A stretch of DNA of 31,477 nt from the IMG/VR virus record IMGVR_UViG_3300033998_000459, positions 1 through 31,477 of that record; one strand, 5' to 3'. Every line of letters begins with the position of its first letter. Position 1 is the stretch's first letter. The notes under the pieces were generated by a model. It worked only from the letters and a program-made list of their open reading frames with translations. It was not told the DNA's origin and made no database searches. Made by a program: the position numbers and the translations under genes. This DNA comes from a virus. This document shows, in pieces, positions 1-9,400 of the stretch.

Positions 1-1002
1 TTATTGTGTTTTTAGCTGTTTTTTCATGTCTATCGCAAGCCTTAAACTTTTAAGCAATATTCTTTCAACAGCTTGATGACTTGCGGTATCAGCTGAATGG
101 CCAATCCAAGACCCAAGCGAAGAAAGATATCGCTCATCACTTATTTTTCCATGTCGCCAAGCCATCGCTTTCTTTCGCATACGTGATAGAGACTGTTTTT
201 TTATTAATTTATTTCTATTCCAGATCCGATAGCCAACGAATTCAATCCCATCGGATGTTTTTGCAATTTTGGTTTTATCGTTTAACTCTAGAGCTAGCTG
301 ATTTTTTAAAAAATATTTAATTTCATCTAGAAGGCCTCGAAGATAAGCCTTGTTATTATGTAGAATAACAAAATCATCCATGTAACGAACATAAAACTTT
401 ACGCCACAAACATTCTTTATGTGATGGTCAAGCTCATGCAGATAAACATTCGCAAAAAGTTGACTCATTAGATTACCTATTGGCAACCCAGGCCCAGGCG
501 TACTGTTTAATATTTCATCTATAAGCCACAGGATGTCTTTGTCGTTTATTTTTCTGGCTATAATTGATTGAAGAATTGTTCGGTTTATTGATGCGAAATA
601 CATTTTAATATCGGCTTTTAGATAATAATAATTACCTGGTTTACCTAAAAAATAAGCCATTCGACGAGCAGCTTGATGAGTACCCTTTCCTCGCCTACAT
701 GCGTAAGAATCATAAATCATATAATGTTCAAAAATCGGATCAATAACAGTATTAAGGGCATGCTGCACAACCCTATCGCGGAAAGGAAGTGCTACGATTT
801 GCCTTTTCTTTGGCTCGTAGATTGCGAAGGAGCGATAAGTGCCGACCTTGTATGTCTTCCATATTAGTTCGTTCTGTAACGCGATGAGATTTTCTTCAAG
901 AGTATATGAGAACTGCAGAATCTCGTCACGGTAGCGCTTTTGTTTCTTCGCTTTAATGTACGCTTCATAGAGATTGCGATAGTCGTATACCCGCTCGAAC
1001 AC
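1..1002 (-). CDS. DGR reverse transcriptase
   Basis: Reverse transcriptase of a diversity-generating retroelement; it should copy the template-repeat RNA into adenine-mutagenised cDNA that replaces the variable repeat. The 333-residue protein has the RT palm: motif A with Asp131 (LKADIKMYFASI), the sequence IGNLMSQ at about 175-181, and the catalytic YMDD at 207-210. The (I/V/L)GxxxSQ form of motif 4 is typical of DGR RTs, where group II intron RTs usually have QGxxxSP. There is no maturase or endonuclease domain, and the length is normal for a DGR RT. The start is GTG at 1002-1000 with AAGGAGG about 8 nt upstream. It is the last gene of a leftward block after variable protein, avd and template repeat, the standard DGR order. 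The stop codon is the first three bases of the window, so the gene is complete. Confidence 0.96.
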   Translation of the reverse strand: MFERVYDYRNLYEAYIKAKKQKRYRDEILQFSYTLEENLIALQNELIWKTYKVGTYRSFAIYEPKKRQIVALPFRDRVVQHALNTVIDPIFEHYMIYDSYACRRGKGTHQAARRMAYFLGKPGNYYYLKADIKMYFASINRTILQSIIARKINDKDILWLIDEILNSTPGPGLPIGNLMSQLFANVYLHELDHHIKNVCGVKFYVRYMDDFVILHNNKAYLRGLLDEIKYFLKNQLALELNDKTKIAKTSDGIEFVGYRIWNRNKLIKKQSLSRMRKKAMAWRHGKISDERYLSSLGSWIGHSADTASHQAVERILLKSLRLAIDMKKQLKTQ

Positions 1003-1148
1003 GAAAAACGCCTCCTTAATAAAAAAGAGTGCCCAACCCGCAGGCGGAGCACCAACCTAGTTTTGCCTTACGGCAAGGAGTAATGATCTGACAATCTGTC
1101 ACTGCGATCGGCACCGTAATGCCGCATCGTCTGGGGTTTAATCGATTC

Positions 1149-1256
1149 TCACAGGCCAGGCGCGACCCAATGTTCGTGTTCACGTTCCACGGATAGTTGT
1201 TCACGTTCACCGTCCGAGCCCCCGCACGGACGCCATTGTCCCAGTTCGCGCCAGCT
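1149..1256 (-). repeat. DGR template repeat (TR)
   Basis: This 108-bp non-coding repeat lies between avd and the RT gene and aligns without gaps to 1631-1738 at the end of the variable protein. Read on the minus strand it has 23 adenines. The two copies differ at 11 positions, and in every case the template base is A. That is the signature of DGR adenine mutagenesis. Most template adenines are in AAC or AAT codons, which can be randomised without giving stop codons. The repeat begins 5 bp after the avd stop. The rest of 1003-1260 should be transcribed as the structured template RNA, and I see no gene in it. Confidence 0.96.
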
Positions 1257-1260
1257 TGCA

Positions 1261-1599
1261 TCACACTCCTTTTAATAGGCCGCCGACAATACGGCCCAGC
1301 TCATCCACCATTTTCGCAGCTGTTTCATAGCTTTGGTGGCTGAGATATTTCCTTCGGAAGCTGTGCCGAATCAACCACCGCAGCATTTCCAGCTGGGTGT
1401 CGATTTCGTACAATCCCGGAGCTTTTTGTCTCAACTTGTTCGTACGAATGATCAGCCTCATTATCTCGTAGCACGTGTTTTTGATCTGACTGCATAGAGC
1501 AAATTTCTCATGCTTCGGGAATCGGTCGATTATTGGGAACAGATATTCGGTAAAATCCTCGGCCTTTTGCCACAAGACAAATCCACGTGTACCAGACAA
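1261..1599 (-). CDS. avd: DGR accessory variability determinant (Avd)
   Basis: Accessory protein that binds the DGR reverse transcriptase and template RNA and is needed for mutagenic homing. The 112-residue, basic, mostly helical protein fits the four-helix-bundle Avd family (S23/bAvd-like). The N-terminal segment FVLWQKAEDFTEYLFPII, followed by a Pro-Lys helix start, is characteristic. The start is TTG at 1599-1597, with GGAG about 7 nt upstream; that Shine-Dalgarno falls inside the heptad repeats between this gene and the variable protein. The gene ends 5 bp before the template repeat. Family assignment rests on sequence pattern and on its place between variable protein and template. Confidence 0.9.
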   Translation of the reverse strand: MSGTRGFVLWQKAEDFTEYLFPIIDRFPKHEKFALCSQIKNTCYEIMRLIIRTNKLRQKAPGLYEIDTQLEMLRWLIRHSFRRKYLSHQSYETAAKMVDELGRIVGGLLKGV

Positions 1600-1601
1600 A
1601 A

Positions 1602-1630
1602 CAGATCTCCAGACTACAGATTACAGACTG
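1602..1630 (-). repeat. Heptad tandem repeats abutting the variable repeat
   Basis: On the plus strand the unit CAGAYTR occurs three times in tandem (1610-1616, 1617-1623, 1624-1630), preceded by a diverged 8-nt copy at 1602-1609. The array starts exactly where homology to the template ends, contains the stop codon of the variable protein (1621-1623), and carries the GGAG used by avd. Many DGRs have an inverted-repeat structure downstream of the variable repeat that helps homing; this array is direct, not inverted, so any similar role is a guess. Confidence 0.55.
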
Positions 1631-2811
1631 TCACAGGCCAGGCGCGACCCAATGTGCGCGCTCACGTTCCACGGAAAGTTGTTCACGGCCACCGCCCGAG
1701 CCCCCGCACGGACGCCACTGCCCCAGAGCGCGCCAGCTATGTAAGCAACTACTCCATAACTGTTTGGCAGGTACGCCTGCCCCTTCCCTGACCCGAGCAC
1801 ATTCTGCCAGGCCCAAGATGTAGAGTCTTGCCGGATGGACATTTCGTCCAGCCACTCCCATAGGTTTCCCACGCAGTCCACGCAGTTGTACGCGCTGATT
1901 GCTGCAGGCTTTACTCCGCCCGATGGGTCGTAATCTCCTGTAGAGGTGTTTACCTGACAACCAGTTCTGGTTCGATTACTATCAGATGTTTTTGTCCATC
2001 CATATGTATCCGCTCCATCGAGCCCCTGCGGATTGCCAAACGCGGCCTGTATCCACTCTCCATAAGTCAAGAGTCTTTTCCCTGCACGACTAGCAAGTTC
2101 CTGAAAACAGTACCAATTCACCCCTTCAGTTCCAGATACAGGGACTTGCCCATATTTTGATTGCAATCGGCCAGATGTAATATGCAGTCCAGAAGTTCCG
2201 CTTTCCAGAGCGATTGGTTCTGCGGCGCTTGACAGATAGATGTCTACCCATATACGGCCAACTTTTACCATGCCTTCGGGACTACAAACCGGCCGGTTCT
2301 TTAGGTCCCAAACACTGTTCGGCACAATCCCGACAGTAACATTATCTTTCCAATCAGGCGTACCAGATCCAAATTTTACTCCTGATCCATCAATAGGAAC
2401 CAAGAGCTCGTCGCTCGACACTTTGCGAATATGCCCGTAGTGGAAACCACCGATCTTTCGGGACGAGGAGGCATTGTATCCGGACGGATACGTTGCATTA
2501 GCGCTAATCAGGAAAACGCCATCCCCTCCATTGTCACAAAGATACACATAATAATCCACCCCAACCTGAAAAGATCCTACATCAAGGTCAGATTCACTTA
2601 ATTCGACGTCTTGCTTTACGGTGAAAATTTTCCATTCATCGTTAAGCAACGATATAACCGTATCCTTTTTAACGATGATTTTATTCTCTGTATATGAAAA
2701 CGGATTCTTCTTTTCAAGATAGTTTTTTGCTGGAGACTTAACATCGTGAAACAGTGCAAACCACGATACCGAGACATCATCGACATAATCCTTAACACGG
2801 TATAGCGACAT
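1621..2811 (-). CDS. DGR variable protein, C-type-lectin/FGE-like putative receptor-binding protein
   Basis: Target protein of the DGR, 396 residues, and probably the host-recognition tip of the tail. The C-terminal half follows the formylglycine-generating-enzyme type of C-type lectin fold seen in the Treponema protein TvpA: a segment starting PEGMVKVGRIWVD near 178, then RLLTYGEWIQAAFG, and VGNLWEWLDE, a variant of the family's GN(V/L)WEW. The last 36 or so residues are encoded by the variable repeat. Nine codons differ from the template, giving L362, G364, S365, A373, A375, F379, S384, A385 and H386. The N-terminal 150 residues resemble nothing I recognise and presumably attach the protein to the tail. 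The gene starts at ATG 2811 directly after the 93-residue gene. Confidence 0.92.
   Translation of the reverse strand: MSLYRVKDYVDDVSVSWFALFHDVKSPAKNYLEKKNPFSYTENKIIVKKDTVISLLNDEWKIFTVKQDVELSESDLDVGSFQVGVDYYVYLCDNGGDGVFLISANATYPSGYNASSSRKIGGFHYGHIRKVSSDELLVPIDGSGVKFGSGTPDWKDNVTVGIVPNSVWDLKNRPVCSPEGMVKVGRIWVDIYLSSAAEPIALESGTSGLHITSGRLQSKYGQVPVSGTEGVNWYCFQELASRAGKRLLTYGEWIQAAFGNPQGLDGADTYGWTKTSDSNRTRTGCQVNTSTGDYDPSGGVKPAAISAYNCVDCVGNLWEWLDEMSIRQDSTSWAWQNVLGSGKGQAYLPNSYGVVAYIAGALWGSGVRAGARAVAVNNFPWNVSAHIGSRLACDSL
1631..1738 (-). repeat. DGR variable repeat (VR)
   Basis: The 3' end of the variable protein gene, 108 bp, the copy that receives mutagenised cDNA. It matches the template at 97 of 108 positions; the 11 mismatches are all at template adenines (A to G 6 times, A to C 3 times, A to T twice, read on the minus strand). 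The last 21-22 bp before homology ends are identical and GC-rich, as expected for the initiation-of-mutagenic-homing site. After the shared CTGTGA the two copies diverge abruptly. Confidence 0.96.
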
Positions 2812-3093
2812 TTATTCCCCCTTTAGTTTCGTGATCATCGTGTCGATCTCTTGTTCTGAAAATCCAGCTTGAAAAAATGGAGATGCTGGATCTGGCACAT
2901 CCTCAAAATCATCAGCAGCCAATTCTTCTGCCGGTTTTGATACACCGTGTTTTAGCATCTTCATGTTTTTTGATGCTTTGAGAGCAGTAAGACGTGCAAT
3001 AAACGCACCTCTAACCTCTGGACGCTTCAAAGCATACTCATACGCATGTTCCCAGTCAGCCCTGGTTTGCAGAAAATAAGGTATTCCTATCAT
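2812..3093 (-). CDS. Hypothetical protein upstream of the variable protein
   Basis: A 93-residue acidic protein that I do not recognise. It has no signal peptide or membrane segment. The N-terminal half is predicted helical (EHAYEYALKRPEVRGAFIAR), the middle is acidic and Pro-rich (DDFEDVPDP), and the end is a short helix. It ends directly against the start of the variable protein, so the two are probably translationally coupled. From position alone it could be a chaperone or connector for the tail-tip protein. Confidence 0.75.
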   Translation of the reverse strand: MIGIPYFLQTRADWEHAYEYALKRPEVRGAFIARLTALKASKNMKMLKHGVSKPAEELAADDFEDVPDPASPFFQAGFSEQEIDTMITKLKGE

Positions 3094-3154
3094 AGTTAAC
3101 TCCTTTCAATGCGTTAATTCTGGAGGACACTCACACTGTTTGCTTGAATACAGG

Positions 3155-3553
3155 CTATGGCAGGTGATTTAGGAGAGATTTAATTTCATCAATCCGGGTG
3201 CGAGCTCGCTCTCTTTCATTGGCAATGTCTTCTGGCACAGGCTTTCCATTGTCAAGTGATCTAACGACGTACCAGTCGGTATCGGCTAAAAAAGCGTTCA
3301 ATTTTACTACTTCTCGTCTAAGCACTACTTTTTCTGGGGTAGGAAGAGGCGACTTCATCAGAGAGCCAGAATCGATTACGTAAAGGGGCTGAAGATTATC
3401 ATCATACAAATCACGCGGCATTTCACCAATAAAGATATCACTTCCAGATGGCGCAGGCTGACTCTCATCTGTTTCTCCAATAAATTGATAGCCGCATAGA
3501 TATAGTTTATCATTGATAAGTTTAGTTTGGATTGTATACACAGGCTTTTTCAT
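3155..3553 (-). CDS. Putative tail fibre assembly-like protein
   Basis: A 132-residue soluble protein. The C-terminal 60 residues (FLADTDWYVVRSLDNGKPVP followed by EDI and an Arg/Glu-rich helix) follow a pattern common at the ends of phage tail-fibre-assembly and XkdW-like proteins: a short strand with a D-W-Y core, an E/D-x-G-x-P turn, then a terminal helix. The N-terminal part has no assignment. The ATG at 3553 overlaps the end of the NlpC/P60 gene. The assignment is by pattern and by neighbourhood, just before the receptor-binding protein; confidence in the function is low. Confidence 0.7.
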   Translation of the reverse strand: MKKPVYTIQTKLINDKLYLCGYQFIGETDESQPAPSGSDIFIGEMPRDLYDDNLQPLYVIDSGSLMKSPLPTPEKVVLRREVVKLNAFLADTDWYVVRSLDNGKPVPEDIANERERARTRIDEIKSLLNHLP

Positions 3554-4068
3554 AGCTTTAAAACCAACATTCTTCCGAATGCAATAAAACGAGGGTCAGC
3601 GTTGCTATAGAATCGTTCCGAAACCCCATCTATTCCTTCTTCGGGTTTATATGTTGAATCTATAAAATAGATATTTCCGTTCTCAGACCTTACAAACAAC
3701 GCTATATGGGATATAATGCCATCATCACCCATAAAGATCAGATCGCCTGGCTGTAAGTCCTGTATATCAAGAGGAATAGAATATTCCCGCAAGCCTACAG
3801 CGGTAGCATCAGCAAAAAGCAATGAATATCCAAAATCTGCCGCAGCATATTCATAACATCGAATTACTAATCCTGAGCAATCGACAACAATTCTCCGCGG
3901 CAAAGGATCTTGGCCTCCCCACTCGTACCCTGCGCCGATCTCAATATATTTGTTAGCATAATATATAGCCTGTAATCGGACCATCTCTGGAGCTAATACA
4001 GGCACAGGCGCGGGGGGATTACTGCATGCGATGCATAAAAACGACAAAAGAAAGATTACTCCTCTCAT
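3550..4068 (-). CDS. NlpC/P60-family peptidase, possible lipoprotein
   Basis: A 172-residue cell-wall peptidase of the NlpC/P60 fold, which cuts peptide stems of peptidoglycan. The catalytic Cys is C64 in VVDCSGLVIRCYEY and the catalytic His is H121 in GIISHIALFV; the PGDLIFMG segment between them is typical of the family. The N-terminus (MRGVIFLLSFLCIACS) is a short hydrophobic signal ending in a cysteine at residue 15, a weak lipobox. Its place after the tail-tip gene is that of a tail-associated wall hydrolase such as lambda K, but those normally lack a signal sequence. The start overlaps the stop of the upstream tail protein (ATGA). Confidence 0.9.
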   Translation of the reverse strand: MRGVIFLLSFLCIACSNPPAPVPVLAPEMVRLQAIYYANKYIEIGAGYEWGGQDPLPRRIVVDCSGLVIRCYEYAAADFGYSLLFADATAVGLREYSIPLDIQDLQPGDLIFMGDDGIISHIALFVRSENGNIYFIDSTYKPEEGIDGVSERFYSNADPRFIAFGRMLVLKL

Positions 4069-6413
4069 ATCAATATTCCACGCTGGCCGATATATAATAA
4101 TCCAAGTGCTATCCCAGGATAAAATTGAAACGACAGATTACCTAAATTATATCCCACCGGGATAATAATCATCATGCTCGACCTTAAATAGTCAATATAA
4201 TTGCCATTAAGATTAATTGAAACATAAGGCGTAAAACAATCATCAATGCCTAGATTTGAACCGTAAGGTCTAAAAGCAACTCTTGTAGAGGCATACGAGA
4301 CGAGAGCGTCCGGATTATAAGACCCATACACATCTAATATAACACCTTTAATATTAGTATACGAACGCTTTGCTATATTTACAGTATACCATTGATCCGC
4401 CTGGACAGCGCCATTAAACAAGGTCACGCCTGGATCTTGCCACCAGACCAAGTGGCCCATGTAATATTCACCTTCCGCGATCTGCTGATCGGGAATGTCA
4501 TGTATAATTTTGCCTTGTGCGTCTAACACTAACAGCCCTTTTTGCGGATTTACCGCGACAGTCCTGTTTAATACATCTTTAAATTCAAGTTTATCGATTG
4601 GTGCGACTTTGGTAAAATTCACTGCTTTATATAGGCGATATGGTTTATAAAACTTTCCTTCGCCAAATTTCCCTTCTCCGAATCGTTTATAGAATGGAGA
4701 CAGCGTGTTTGTGTATTTATATTGCGCTATGATTTCAATTTTTCCGACAAATTCGGTCAATGCGGTTACAACAACTTTTTTTTCTATCAGATCAAATAAA
4801 ATCCCAGAACTTAAGACCGACAAATCCCAATTTTGCGTATCGTCTGCATTATTAACCTTTACATAAAAAGTAAATTCAAGGTCATTCCATTCCTGGACGT
4901 TACCATTCCAGTCACTAAACACCGAAAACGATTCTTTTGAAACCTCAATCTTTGCGCTGCTTATTGCGGTTTCTTCATTCTGTGTATAGGATGGCGGCTC
5001 TTGTGTTTGATTTGCACTCTCAGTAATGGTTCCAATAATTGGCACTGATAGCGCGATGCATTTGTAAGAATACTCCTCGGTTACTGCATTGAATGTCTTC
5101 TCGGTGAGTAGTAAAACAGGGTAGATTCCTGAAAAGGGGTCGTTTATTTCTATAATTGCCCCTACCGGGTAATTATAATCAGACTTAAATTTAAACCGCC
5201 AGCATTGTGCTTTTAGTTTTGTTTTTATAAACGCAAAAAAATCGCGGGCTATTTGACTATCATGGACATATTCTGCATCATATTTATACGTCTTCAGACC
5301 TGAATCTGAATCGGATATGGTTATTTTCGCTCCACGATACACAACGTTTCCGTACACATTGCAATAATAAATATTTTTTGAGTAGTCCGAATTGTTTCTA
5401 TACGCCAAACGACACCGTTTGTTTTCGAATAACTGTAGAACCTTTTGAACGCCAGGATCGGTTTTTTCCTCTACCGCATGATTCTTTGTCATCACGATCG
5501 AAGTAAAGTCTTTGTTGACGACTACGTTGCCCTTAAGGTCGAGTTTGCTGCCGATGGCTTTGTCGGTGTATTCGAACCAGGTTTCCTGAACGTTTGCTTC
5601 TTCTGGCCAGAGGTAGCCGGGTTGAATCGGCCAACCAGAGCGAAGACCATTGTCCCCAAAGGGGAGATCTGCCATGTAGAGGAGTACCTGTTCTTTATAT
5701 TTAAGCGGATAATATGAAACCTCTACACTATCGTATTCAGAATAGAGTTTTTCAATCTCCAGAGGTGCTTTGATATTTTGTTCAGTAAGCGTTAGTTCCG
5801 GAACCGGGTCGTCGTGTATGATTTTGATTATTTTAACCCGTCCATACGGGTCGAAGGTAAAGGTATAGCCATATTCATAAAGGAGCGTATCGAGGATTTC
5901 AAGGATTGTTTGTCCGGGATCCGGGGCGAAGGCAAGCAAGATCGTCGAAATGGAAGGAGGGTTTATTATCTCAAGGCCAGTAAGGTTTAAAAGGCGGTGC
6001 ACGCAGCTTTTTCCTGGTTGGGATACATCGCACACAACAGCATTTTCTATCACAAGGCCATCAGCGCGGGTCAGCTGACGTTCAAGCAGATAGGTTTTGT
6101 CTTCAAACTCAACCGAGATATCCTCGACATCAGCGCCACTCAAGGCTGCGCCATATGACCTGGTTTGCAATGAGGATGGAGCCAGCCGGCCGGTGAAGTC
6201 ACGTTGTCCATTTACGTCGATTTCTGCCAGGACATTGCCCTGGCTCAGAATGGATAGGAGTTGGGGAGTATATACCAGGGTGAGCGATCTGGTGCTCACC
6301 GCATGCCGAAAGTCTTCGCTGCATGCCCGATCAAAGGACTCGTAGGTCCGGACAAGGTCTGAAAAATCGTAAGTTTGACCGTTGACTATTAGCTTGAGTG
6401 TTACGGTGGTCAT
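4065..6413 (-). CDS. Large tail-tip / baseplate hub-like protein
   Basis: A 782-residue tail protein directly after the tape measure, the usual place for distal-tail/baseplate hub proteins that form the tip and bind fibres. The N-terminal 350 residues are strand-rich with a short-domain pattern seen in gp27-like hub proteins. Residues in the 460-560 range look like an Ig-like or fibronectin-like segment, and the C-terminal 150 residues are Gly/Tyr/Asn-rich beta structure. I chose ATG at 6413 over an in-frame start 22 codons upstream, because it has AGGAG 7 nt ahead and begins just beyond the tape-measure stop at 6415-6417. The plus-strand base composition becomes AT-richer beyond about residue 250. 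Confidence 0.82.
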   Translation of the reverse strand: MTTVTLKLIVNGQTYDFSDLVRTYESFDRACSEDFRHAVSTRSLTLVYTPQLLSILSQGNVLAEIDVNGQRDFTGRLAPSSLQTRSYGAALSGADVEDISVEFEDKTYLLERQLTRADGLVIENAVVCDVSQPGKSCVHRLLNLTGLEIINPPSISTILLAFAPDPGQTILEILDTLLYEYGYTFTFDPYGRVKIIKIIHDDPVPELTLTEQNIKAPLEIEKLYSEYDSVEVSYYPLKYKEQVLLYMADLPFGDNGLRSGWPIQPGYLWPEEANVQETWFEYTDKAIGSKLDLKGNVVVNKDFTSIVMTKNHAVEEKTDPGVQKVLQLFENKRCRLAYRNNSDYSKNIYYCNVYGNVVYRGAKITISDSDSGLKTYKYDAEYVHDSQIARDFFAFIKTKLKAQCWRFKFKSDYNYPVGAIIEINDPFSGIYPVLLLTEKTFNAVTEEYSYKCIALSVPIIGTITESANQTQEPPSYTQNEETAISSAKIEVSKESFSVFSDWNGNVQEWNDLEFTFYVKVNNADDTQNWDLSVLSSGILFDLIEKKVVVTALTEFVGKIEIIAQYKYTNTLSPFYKRFGEGKFGEGKFYKPYRLYKAVNFTKVAPIDKLEFKDVLNRTVAVNPQKGLLVLDAQGKIIHDIPDQQIAEGEYYMGHLVWWQDPGVTLFNGAVQADQWYTVNIAKRSYTNIKGVILDVYGSYNPDALVSYASTRVAFRPYGSNLGIDDCFTPYVSINLNGNYIDYLRSSMMIIIPVGYNLGNLSFQFYPGIALGLLYIGQRGILI

Positions 6414-6414
6414 A

Positions 6415-9400
6415 TTAGGCTCCTGCGGGTAGTAAGTTGCGAGATCGCTTTTTAGCCAGGGCAAGGGCGATAGAGTCAACGAGGTCGGACTCGGTCTTTA
6501 CCGAGCCTTCTACGTTGACGGTGATGTTGTAGACTTCGGTCTTTCCAGAGGATGCCCCGGAACCGAGCGTGAGTTTTCCCGAACGGATGCCCTCGGCGAA
6601 GGTTGCGGGGACTATCATCTCGCCCTTATGCACCACGCCGGGCATATCATGGGGGAGTTCTACAGCTCCAACATCCCACCAGCCAAATGAATTTCCAATT
6701 GCCCCGCCGATGGCCCCAACTGCGCCGCCGATTGCAGCGCCTACCGCAGTACCGATGCCCGGCACAATCGATCCAATACCAGCTCCAACGGCGGCACCGG
6801 CCAGGGCTCCTGTCGCAGCATCCTGCAACCCATTAGTCGATGGTGCAGATGGCGCAGACGATGCAGATGGCGCAGACCCAGCCTGAGTGTACACATTTAT
6901 ACCTTTCGAGAGTTGGTCGTAAATTTTTTGCAGCTGAGACAGCTGGTCCTTTTCAAGCTGATTCAGCGCGGACAGCGCTGTTTCTTTCTGAGCGTTCAAT
7001 TCTCGGACTCTGCGATCATACTCCGCTTCTCCCAAGGCGCCAATTTCGAGCAGTTTTCGCAAGCTCTGGATATTTTTTTGGTACACATCATTTATTTCCT
7101 GACGGCGCTTTTCAAAGTCATCGCGGATTGCTTGCATCTGATCCGAGACCGCTTCCATCTTCTTTTTAATTTCAACTTCTTCGTTGGCGATTTCTGCTGT
7201 CGTTTTAAGCCTGTCGAGGTATCGCAAGTTTACTCCGGCCCAGCCGAGGGCATTGTTGATAGCTTGGATAACCCCATTTATAAGATCGATGATCGCATTG
7301 CCAACCGGCACGATTACTTTATCATTCAGCCAAACAAGTGCCTGGGTAAAAGCTTTGATAGGGATCTGTGCTACCTGCAAGACCGATGATAGGACCCGGA
7401 CAACAGTTGCAACAACCGATATTGCTGGCGCAAGTATCTCGCTGAGCATCTGGCCAACTTCGAGTAACAGGTCAACAAGGGGCTGTAGAGCGTCGTTAAT
7501 GAGGGGTTCAAGCAGGCTTCGAGCCCCTTCAAATATGGTTTTGAAGGGGTTTAGCACCTTCTGCACATTCTCTATGGAGAGGGCGAATTCGGCGGCCGCC
7601 TCGATCAGCATGACAATTGGGTTAACTGCTGCACCGCCAGCAAAGCCGCCCATTTTACCTACCTCGGTACTGGCGGCTTGCTCCTGGGCAACCGATGACG
7701 CATACTGCACCCAATCGCCTTGCTGGGCCGCCATCTGTTTCTGCTGTTCAAAGGCTTTTCTCATGGCGGTCACCCGGGCCTGGGCAGCCTTTTCTGCTTC
7801 GTCGGTCTCGGTCTGGCGAATTTTTTCTGCATACCAAGCGGCAAGGCGGGCCTTTTGCTCTTCGGCGCCTTCAAAGAGGGCAAGTTCCTTATCCATTAGG
7901 ACTTTTAGGTCATCAACCTGGCTTTCGGTGAGCCGCGCCTCAAACTCCTGTGCTTTCAGGGCCGCATCCATAGCTGCCTGGGCAGTTTTCTTGGCCTCAT
8001 CTTCCTTGGTTTTACTAATAAGGCTTTCATAATACGCGGCAATTTGCGCACGAGCGGCCTCAGTCCCTTGAAAACTTGCAAGGGTCTTGTCTCGCTCGAG
8101 CTCGAGATCATCAATGCGGGTTTCGGTAATTTTTGCAAGCTGTTCTCGTTCCGCAAGGGCGATGGATTCGGCTACTTTTTTACGTTCGGTATTATAATAG
8201 GCATTTATCTGGTCGATTACTGCCTTATTAGCCTCTCCGATATACGCGGCGGCCGCTTCTTCGAGCTTCTTCTTGCGCTCAAGCTCTATGGCAGCGTAGG
8301 GGTCTGATGAATTTTTTGACTGGTACTCTTCCCAGGCTTTTGCCCAATCAGTCTTAAATTTGCTTGCAATTTCATCTTTCTTTTGTTTGATGAGGGCTTC
8401 TACTACCGCCGCCTGTTTGTAGGTCTCCGCAAGCGCTTCTGCATAATATCTTGATCCTGCAGCCTTTGCTCGATAGTCTGCGAGCTGGCCCTGCAGAGAC
8501 GCCATGACCGACTGCAACTCTGCAATGGTTTTGTCTTTCAGGCTGTCTTTATACGCATCCAACGCCGCCCTGGCGCGGTCTGCGGCGGCTGCGGTGGCGT
8601 CGTAGGATGATGCGGCGGCCGCGTTTGCCTCTGCACCGGAGGCGATAGCTTTCGCGGAGTCTCCCTGGGAAACCGCATAGGCAGTTACCGCTATAGCTGC
8701 CGCCGATGCGGCGGCTATACCCGCGATTAATAGGGGGTTCATTACTGCCATAGCAGCATTTACCGCCTGCAGGGCCGCAAAGTGGGTCCACTGCGCGGCA
8801 GCGGCTATACCTGCCTTAACAGCTAATGCCGCAAGGCCTGCGGCAAGTGCGGCTACCGCGGCCCCCATAACTACTTTTACTACAGGGCCCGCATTTGCAA
8901 GGGCCCCCGCAAGGGCAGTGACAGCGTTAGCGGCTATGGTAAAGGTTGGGGCAAGAGACTCCCCTACTGCCTCGGCAAGGTCGCCGACAGTCTCTTGCAT
9001 CCGCTTAAAGGCCACGGCGGAGGTAGCGCTCATCTGCTGGGCAGACCCGGCATAGAGTTTGCCTACCACTTCTATTGCCTTTCCGGCCTTGAGCTCTTCC
9101 TCGGTCAAGTCTTTTAACTGCGGTATGGTTCTTCCTAAATGCCCTACCATACCAGACATTGTCGTGTTTAGTTCCTGCACACTAGTAGCCAGGTCATCGC
9201 CGGTAACGGCTGATAGGTCTGCTGCAACGGTCAGGATCTGTTTTATCTGGGCTTCGCTCTTGCCCTGCATGGCGAGCTCTGCGGCAAGCTGTTTTACATA
9301 GTCGTCGCTGGCGCCGGTGAGCGCTTGCAACTCTGAGGCAAATTTGGTAAGCCGCTCTGCTCCGCCGCTATCACCCCGCATAGCCATAGCCATTTCAAGG

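Noticed and set aside
1016-1264. An 82-codon minus-strand reading frame covering the template repeat
   Set aside because: It is the template repeat read in the same frame as the variable repeat, so it resembles the target protein, but it has no separate start signal and belongs to the non-coding template RNA.
6569-9301. Several plus-strand frames of 60-280 codons inside the tape measure gene
   Set aside because: They arise from the low-complexity Ala/Gly/Lys-rich minus-strand gene, have no ribosome sites and show skewed composition (Ser, Arg, Pro, Cys).
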